The notes under the pieces: model-generated | Told to the model about the DNA's origin: nothing | The model's input: the letters and a program-made list of their open reading frames with translations, nothing else | Database searches by the model: none | Translations under genes and position numbers: made by a program | Source of the DNA: Roseomonas sp. KE2513 | Lineage (GTDB): Bacteria; Pseudomonadota; Alphaproteobacteria; Acetobacterales; Acetobacteraceae | NCBI RefSeq assembly: GCF_016107305.1 | Contig: NZ_RCVR01000013.1 | Coordinates: 96,814 to 160,813, forward strand | Length of the DNA stretch: 64,000 nucleotides | Reading direction: 5' to 3' | Shown: in pieces, positions 60,826-64,000 of the stretch | How the letters are laid out: each line of letters starts with the position of its first letter | Numbering within the stretch: position 1 is the stretch's first letter

Positions 60826-61740
60826 TTACCCCTCCCGCGCAATCCGCCGGCAGTGCTCCAGCGCCGCCTCGATGAGGTTATCGCTCGCCTCCGGCGTGCG
60901 GAAGGCCGAATGGGCCGAGAGGGTGGCGTTCTCCACCTTCGAGAGCGCGTGCTCGGCCGGCAGCGGCTCCTCGGCATAGACGTCGAGCGCGAGGCGGATG
61001 GCGCCGCTCTCCGCCGCGCGGGCCAGCGCGGCCTCGTCCGTGAGCGCTCCACGGGCGGTGTTCACGAAGATTGCGCCCGGCCGCATCTTTGCGATCAGCT
61101 CCTCTGAGAGAAACCCGCGTGTCTCGTCGTTCAGCAGGAGGTGCATCGAGACGACGTGGCTCTCGGCGAGGAGGGTGTCGAGGGAGGTGAACTCCACTCC
61201 CTTCGCCTCCCGCGGCGTGCGGTTCCAGGCGAGGACTCGCATCCCCGCGCCGTTGCAGAGCCGGGCCATCTCCGCCCCGATGCCCCCGAAGCCGATGAGG
61301 CCCACGGTCTTGCGGGTCAGCTCGATTCCGTCTGTGCGGGGCCAGCCGCCGGCGCGGATGCCGCGGTCCATCCCCGCCAAGCCCTTGGCCGAGGCCCACA
61401 TCAGCGCGAAGGCCATCTCCGCCACCGCGGTATCGCCGTAGCCCTTGATGATGTGGACCTGGATGCCGCACTCGGCCTCCAGCTCCTCCGGGTTCATGTA
61501 GCTGCGCGCGCCCGTGCCCAGAAAGACGACGTGCTTCAGCCCGGGAACGGCCTTCGCGATCCCAGTCGGCAGGTGCGTGTGGTCGATGATGGCGATGTCG
61601 TGCCCGGCGAGCACGGCCGGCAACCCCTCCGGCTTGATATCCGGGTTGCGGTTGACGGTGACGGGCATGTCGGCCGGGCGGTGGAGACGCTCCATAACCT
61701 CCGCCAGGGCGCCCCCGGCATCGACGAAACAGGCGCGCAT
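60826..61740 (-). CDS. D-2-hydroxyacid dehydrogenase, NAD-binding
   Basis: Oxidoreductase of the D-isomer 2-hydroxyacid dehydrogenase family, 304 residues. The NAD site is GFGGIG, and the catalytic Arg, Glu and His lie in NTARGALTDE, YAEEPLP and LSAHSAFRT (R230, E258 and H277 from this start). ATG at 61740 is preceded by GGAG; an in-frame ATG at 61755 has no ribosome binding site. The substrate (glycerate, phosphoglycerate, lactate or similar) cannot be assigned. No ACT domain is present, so it is not a full-length SerA. Confidence 0.87.
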   Translation of the reverse strand: MRACFVDAGGALAEVMERLHRPADMPVTVNRNPDIKPEGLPAVLAGHDIAIIDHTHLPTGIAKAVPGLKHVVFLGTGARSYMNPEELEAECGIQVHIIKGYGDTAVAEMAFALMWASAKGLAGMDRGIRAGGWPRTDGIELTRKTVGLIGFGGIGAEMARLCNGAGMRVLAWNRTPREAKGVEFTSLDTLLAESHVVSMHLLLNDETRGFLSEELIAKMRPGAIFVNTARGALTDEAALARAAESGAIRLALDVYAEEPLPAEHALSKVENATLSAHSAFRTPEASDNLIEAALEHCRRIAREG

Positions 61741-61833
61741 GCGGCGGATCTCCATCGTGAACTCGGCCGGATGGTAGCCGGGGCCGGGGGCCCCTCCAAC
61801 GGGAGGGCGGCGTTTTGCCGGCTGCTCCCTGCA

Positions 61834-62325
61834 TCAGCCACCTGCCGGATCACCGGCGGGGGGCTGGCTCGCACTGAATGAGAGGTACCTATCCAGTGCT
61901 TCGACCAGCCTGGCCGTTGGTCCAGACGGGCCGGCAGTGGTGTTCCCTTCTTTCGGGGCGACAGTGTGGTTGCCATCTCGGCTGGCCAGGGCTTCCTGCC
62001 CCGAGAGCAGCGCGGTCATGGTGGCGGAGGAAAGGGTTGGCGACGTCACCGGGGCGCCCGGCTGGATGGCTTCCATTTCCGCCTCGGTGATCAACCCGTC
62101 GCCGTTGGCGTCCACCCGCGCGAAGACTGCCGCCGAGAAGCTGGCGGCCTCCTTCACCTGAGAGGGCTCGGACACCCTGTCGCCGGGCTTGCCCGGCGAC
62201 AGGGCGGCGAACTCCTCCAGGCTCAGCCCTCCATTGCCGTCCCTGTCAGCGCGCGAAAAGCTTCTTTCCCGCAGCTGCCTGACCATGTCCGCCGCTTGCA
62301 CGCCGGTGGCCGATGAGACCTGCAC
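61834..62325 (-). CDS. EF-hand domain protein
   Basis: A 163-residue protein with two canonical calcium-binding loops, DRDGNGGLSLEE (about 27-38) and DANGDGLITEAE (about 72-83). Both keep Asp/Asn at positions 1, 3, 5 and Glu at 12. There is no clear signal peptide or membrane helix; the C-terminal half is low-complexity Ser/Pro/Thr/Ala. The GTG start follows AAGGGAA. The role is unknown: a calcium sensor or a secreted protein using another export route. Confidence 0.8.
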   Translation of the reverse strand: MQVSSATGVQAADMVRQLRERSFSRADRDGNGGLSLEEFAALSPGKPGDRVSEPSQVKEAASFSAAVFARVDANGDGLITEAEMEAIQPGAPVTSPTLSSATMTALLSGQEALASRDGNHTVAPKEGNTTAGPSGPTARLVEALDRYLSFSASQPPAGDPAGG

Positions 62326-62423
62326 GGCACGGTTCCCTTGTTGGAGGTGACGCGCCCGGCGCGCTGGGCGCGGCCCCGCGGGGCGGGGCGGCTTTTTCTA
62401 GACCCCGAAATCTCGCCAATTCC

Positions 62424-63398
62424 TTACAATTCGTTGTCATCGTATTTTTTATGAGACAACACCTTCCCGCCTTCGTCGCCCAACCAAGCGAACATCAGCT
62501 CGTGCTTGTTGTGGGCACCGTGGAAGAGCATCCCGCCGGGGATGGCCGCGAAGGCGGCGGCGGTCTCGTGATCGGTTTCGGCCTGGAACTTGATCGTCAC
62601 GACGATGTTCCGCGCCGCCCCCGCCTCCATCCAGCGGCGCACGAGACCGAGCAGGCGCGCGGGGTAGCAGATGATGTCGGAGAACAGCCAATCGACGGGA
62701 TAGGGGTCAAGCCCGAAGGCGCTCTCCCGCCGCACGGTCACATTGGGCAGCGCGGCGACCCCGGGGTCCATTTCCGCCTTGTCCACGGCCGTGACCTGCG
62801 CGCCCAGTTGCGCCAGCGCCCAGCTCCATCCTCCCGGAACCGCGCCAAGGTCGAGGCAGGTCTCCCCTGGCGCGGGCCAGCGGCCGAGGCGGGTCAGTGC
62901 CTCCCACAGCTTGAGATAGGCGCGGCTCGGCGGGCCCTCGCGGTCCTCCGTGAAGGCCGGGGCGCCGTTGACGAAGGGGCTCGTCTTCGTCGGGCTCGCC
63001 AGCAGCCGGTCCGGCGCCAGCAGCGTCCAGGCGCCGAGATGGGAAGTCGGCCGGGGCTGGGGAAAGACGATCGGCTTCGGCCGCAGCGGCGGCAGCGCGT
63101 CCTGGATGAGGGCGGCGCGGCGGTGGTGCGCCACGTCCAGCAGCGCCCAGTTGCGCTGGATGGCGCGCAGCGCGTTCGCGGCGGCCTTGATGGAGGGCAC
63201 TTCGATCTCCTGCGGCGCCGTCCAGGTATCGAGGGACCACGGGATTGCGGCGGGCCCCTCCGTCGGCGGGTCCGGCGAAAGGGCGAGCGGGCCGTGCCAC
63301 CCCCCGATGCGGCGGCCGGCGCGGCGGAGGTCCTCGGCCAGCTCCGCCTCGAAACCCTCCGCGGCGAGGTAGGCGGCGCGGATCACCCGCTCAGTCAT
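62424..63398 (-). CDS. RlmM-like FtsJ-family rRNA 2'-O-methyltransferase
   Basis: SAM-dependent methyltransferase of 324 residues. A THUMP-like/RFM N-terminal region is followed by the Rossmann domain: SAM motif DLGAVPGGWSWALAQLG (usual form GACPGGW), VTAVDKAEM, the catalytic Asp in WLFSDIICYP, the catalytic Lys in VVTIKFQAE, and a C-terminal segment with HNKHELMFAW. It resembles RlmM, which modifies C2498 of 23S rRNA, but is shorter. ATG at 63398; the longer frame to 63491 is not conserved. DUF423 lies 7 bases upstream. Confidence 0.82.
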   Translation of the reverse strand: MTERVIRAAYLAAEGFEAELAEDLRRAGRRIGGWHGPLALSPDPPTEGPAAIPWSLDTWTAPQEIEVPSIKAAANALRAIQRNWALLDVAHHRRAALIQDALPPLRPKPIVFPQPRPTSHLGAWTLLAPDRLLASPTKTSPFVNGAPAFTEDREGPPSRAYLKLWEALTRLGRWPAPGETCLDLGAVPGGWSWALAQLGAQVTAVDKAEMDPGVAALPNVTVRRESAFGLDPYPVDWLFSDIICYPARLLGLVRRWMEAGAARNIVVTIKFQAETDHETAAAFAAIPGGMLFHGAHNKHELMFAWLGDEGGKVLSHKKYDDNEL

Positions 63399-63405
63399 CA
63401 CGTGT

Positions 63406-63771
63406 TCAGGGCCGGTGCAGCAGGGCGGCGACGGCGAGGAGGAGCCAGCCGAGCATGAGCAGCATCCCCCCCGTCGGTGCGACGCCGCCAAGGCTGCGCC
63501 CGGTGAGCGCCACGTTCCACACGGCGCCGCAGAAAAGGATCATCCCGAGAAGGAAGGCGATCCCTGCCCCGCCCGTCGCCCAGCCGCCCCAGCGATCCGC
63601 GAGGATGCCGGCCGCGATCAGCGCCATCGCGTGCCAGCCCTGCTGCGTAAGGGCGTTGTCGATCATCCGCGTGCGGGCGGGGTCGAGCGAGAGCCCGTGG
63701 GCGGCCCAGGCCGAGAGGGCGACGGCGAGCAGGCCGGCGAGGGCGCCGGCCGCGATCAGGATGCGTGACAT
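63406..63771 (-). CDS. DUF423 family membrane protein
   Basis: A 121-residue protein with four hydrophobic helices. The family pattern is clear: LIAAGALAGLLAVALSAWAAHGL at the N-terminus, the central NALTQQGWHAMALIAAGIL, then GMILFCGAVWNVALTG and the C-terminal GVAPTGGMLLMLGWLLLAVA. Function is unknown. It is followed 7 bases later by the RlmM-like gene, an association also seen in other proteobacteria. Confidence 0.9.
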   Translation of the reverse strand: MSRILIAAGALAGLLAVALSAWAAHGLSLDPARTRMIDNALTQQGWHAMALIAAGILADRWGGWATGGAGIAFLLGMILFCGAVWNVALTGRSLGGVAPTGGMLLMLGWLLLAVAALLHRP

Positions 63772-63875
63772 GGGCTCGGGTTAGCAGAGGCGAGGGCTGG
63801 CGGGGAACCGCAGGTTGCTCGGGGCGGGCTGGCACAATCCTATGCGCCCTCCCTCAGGGAGGCCCCTTCCCGACG

Positions 63876-64000
63876 ATCACGCTCGCGAGCCGCCTGGACG
63901 GGGTCGCCCCTCGGTCTCCGCCACGATGACGCAGCGCGCGCGAGCTGGCGGCGACGGGCAAGCGCGCGATCGGCCTCTCCCAGGGGCAGCCGGACTTTCC
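63876..64000 (+). pseudogene. Aspartate aminotransferase-like N-terminus, frame interrupted, cut by window edge
   Basis: The translation shows a PLP aminotransferase start in three frames: ITLASRLDGVAP, then SVSATMTQRAR, then ELAATGKRAIGLSQGQPDF. Joining them needs one base restored in the C-run near 63907-63910 and two bases in the CG repeat near 63935-63942. As read, a TGA falls at 63927-63929. No ATG/GTG/TTG start is evident in the first frame. It could be a decaying gene or a sequencing error in GC repeats; the rest lies beyond the window. Confidence 0.45.

Noticed and set aside
62351..62400. GC-rich stretch followed by CTTTTTC on the + strand near 62392 as a terminator
   Set aside because: No + strand gene ends upstream; the segment lies between two - strand genes, so the T-run is on the wrong strand for them.

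Overview
This is a very GC-rich window from an alphaproteobacterial chromosome, most likely Acetobacteraceae (Roseomonas-like). That placement is inference. It rests on the ribosomal and RNA polymerase protein sequences, CTTGAC-N17-CTATAT-type promoters, two Bug-type solute receptors, a DUF6481 protein and a PEP-CTERM protein. No rRNA, CRISPR array, insertion sequence, prophage or replication origin was seen.

Layout. 1-8.5 kb (mostly + strand): the 3' part of carB, greA, a biodegradative-type threonine ammonia-lyase with an ACT domain, a divergent Lrp regulator, trxB overlapping a LysR gene, then an intergenic region with two strong hairpins (candidate small RNA) before a DUF6481 gene. 8.5-16.3 kb: accessory metabolism. 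It holds an SDR of the D-erythronate dehydrogenase type, two orphan Bug solute receptors, a haloacetate dehalogenase with a complete set of catalytic and halide-binding residues, a chemoreceptor pseudogene with three in-frame stops and two frameshifts, and a nitrilase-family amidase translationally coupled to NAD kinase.

16.4-49.0 kb (- strand, read from high to low coordinate): the translation/transcription superlocus. The order is tRNA-Tyr, tRNA-Gly, tuf copy 2, an RDD membrane protein, tRNA-Trp, secE, nusG, an inserted (S)-ureidoglycine aminohydrolase gene, rplK-rplA, rplJ-rplL, rpoB-rpoC, rpsL-rpsG-tuf copy 1, the S10-spc block through secY-adk, rpsM-rpsK-rpoA-rplQ, and a small secreted protein overlapping rplQ. 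fusA is missing from its usual place between rpsG and tuf. The two tuf copies appear identical at nucleotide level, just past both ends of the gene.

49.0-64 kb: accessory and housekeeping genes. These are rlmB with a long low-complexity N-terminus, overlapping a 2-keto-4-pentenoate hydratase-family gene; tRNA-Thr; uvrB; an aromatic-catabolism mini-cluster (IclR regulator, extradiol-type VOC dioxygenase, MhpA-like FAD hydroxylase); a PEP-CTERM GDSL esterase behind a sigma-54-type -24/-12 element; a Gly/Met-rich secreted protein; a YihY membrane protein; a D-2-hydroxyacid dehydrogenase; an EF-hand protein; an RlmM-like methyltransferase; DUF423; and at the edge the 5' end of an aspartate-aminotransferase-like gene whose reading frame is broken.

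The housekeeping core supplies protein synthesis, transcription and export. The flanks suggest a soil or water heterotroph scavenging organic acids, halo-acids, ureides and aromatics. I did not find a clearly new multi-gene system. The most interesting leads are the ureide gene set between nusG and rplK with its own inverted repeats, the sigma-54 element before the PEP-CTERM esterase, the dehalogenase/receptor pair, and the hairpin-rich region at 7.8-7.95 kb.
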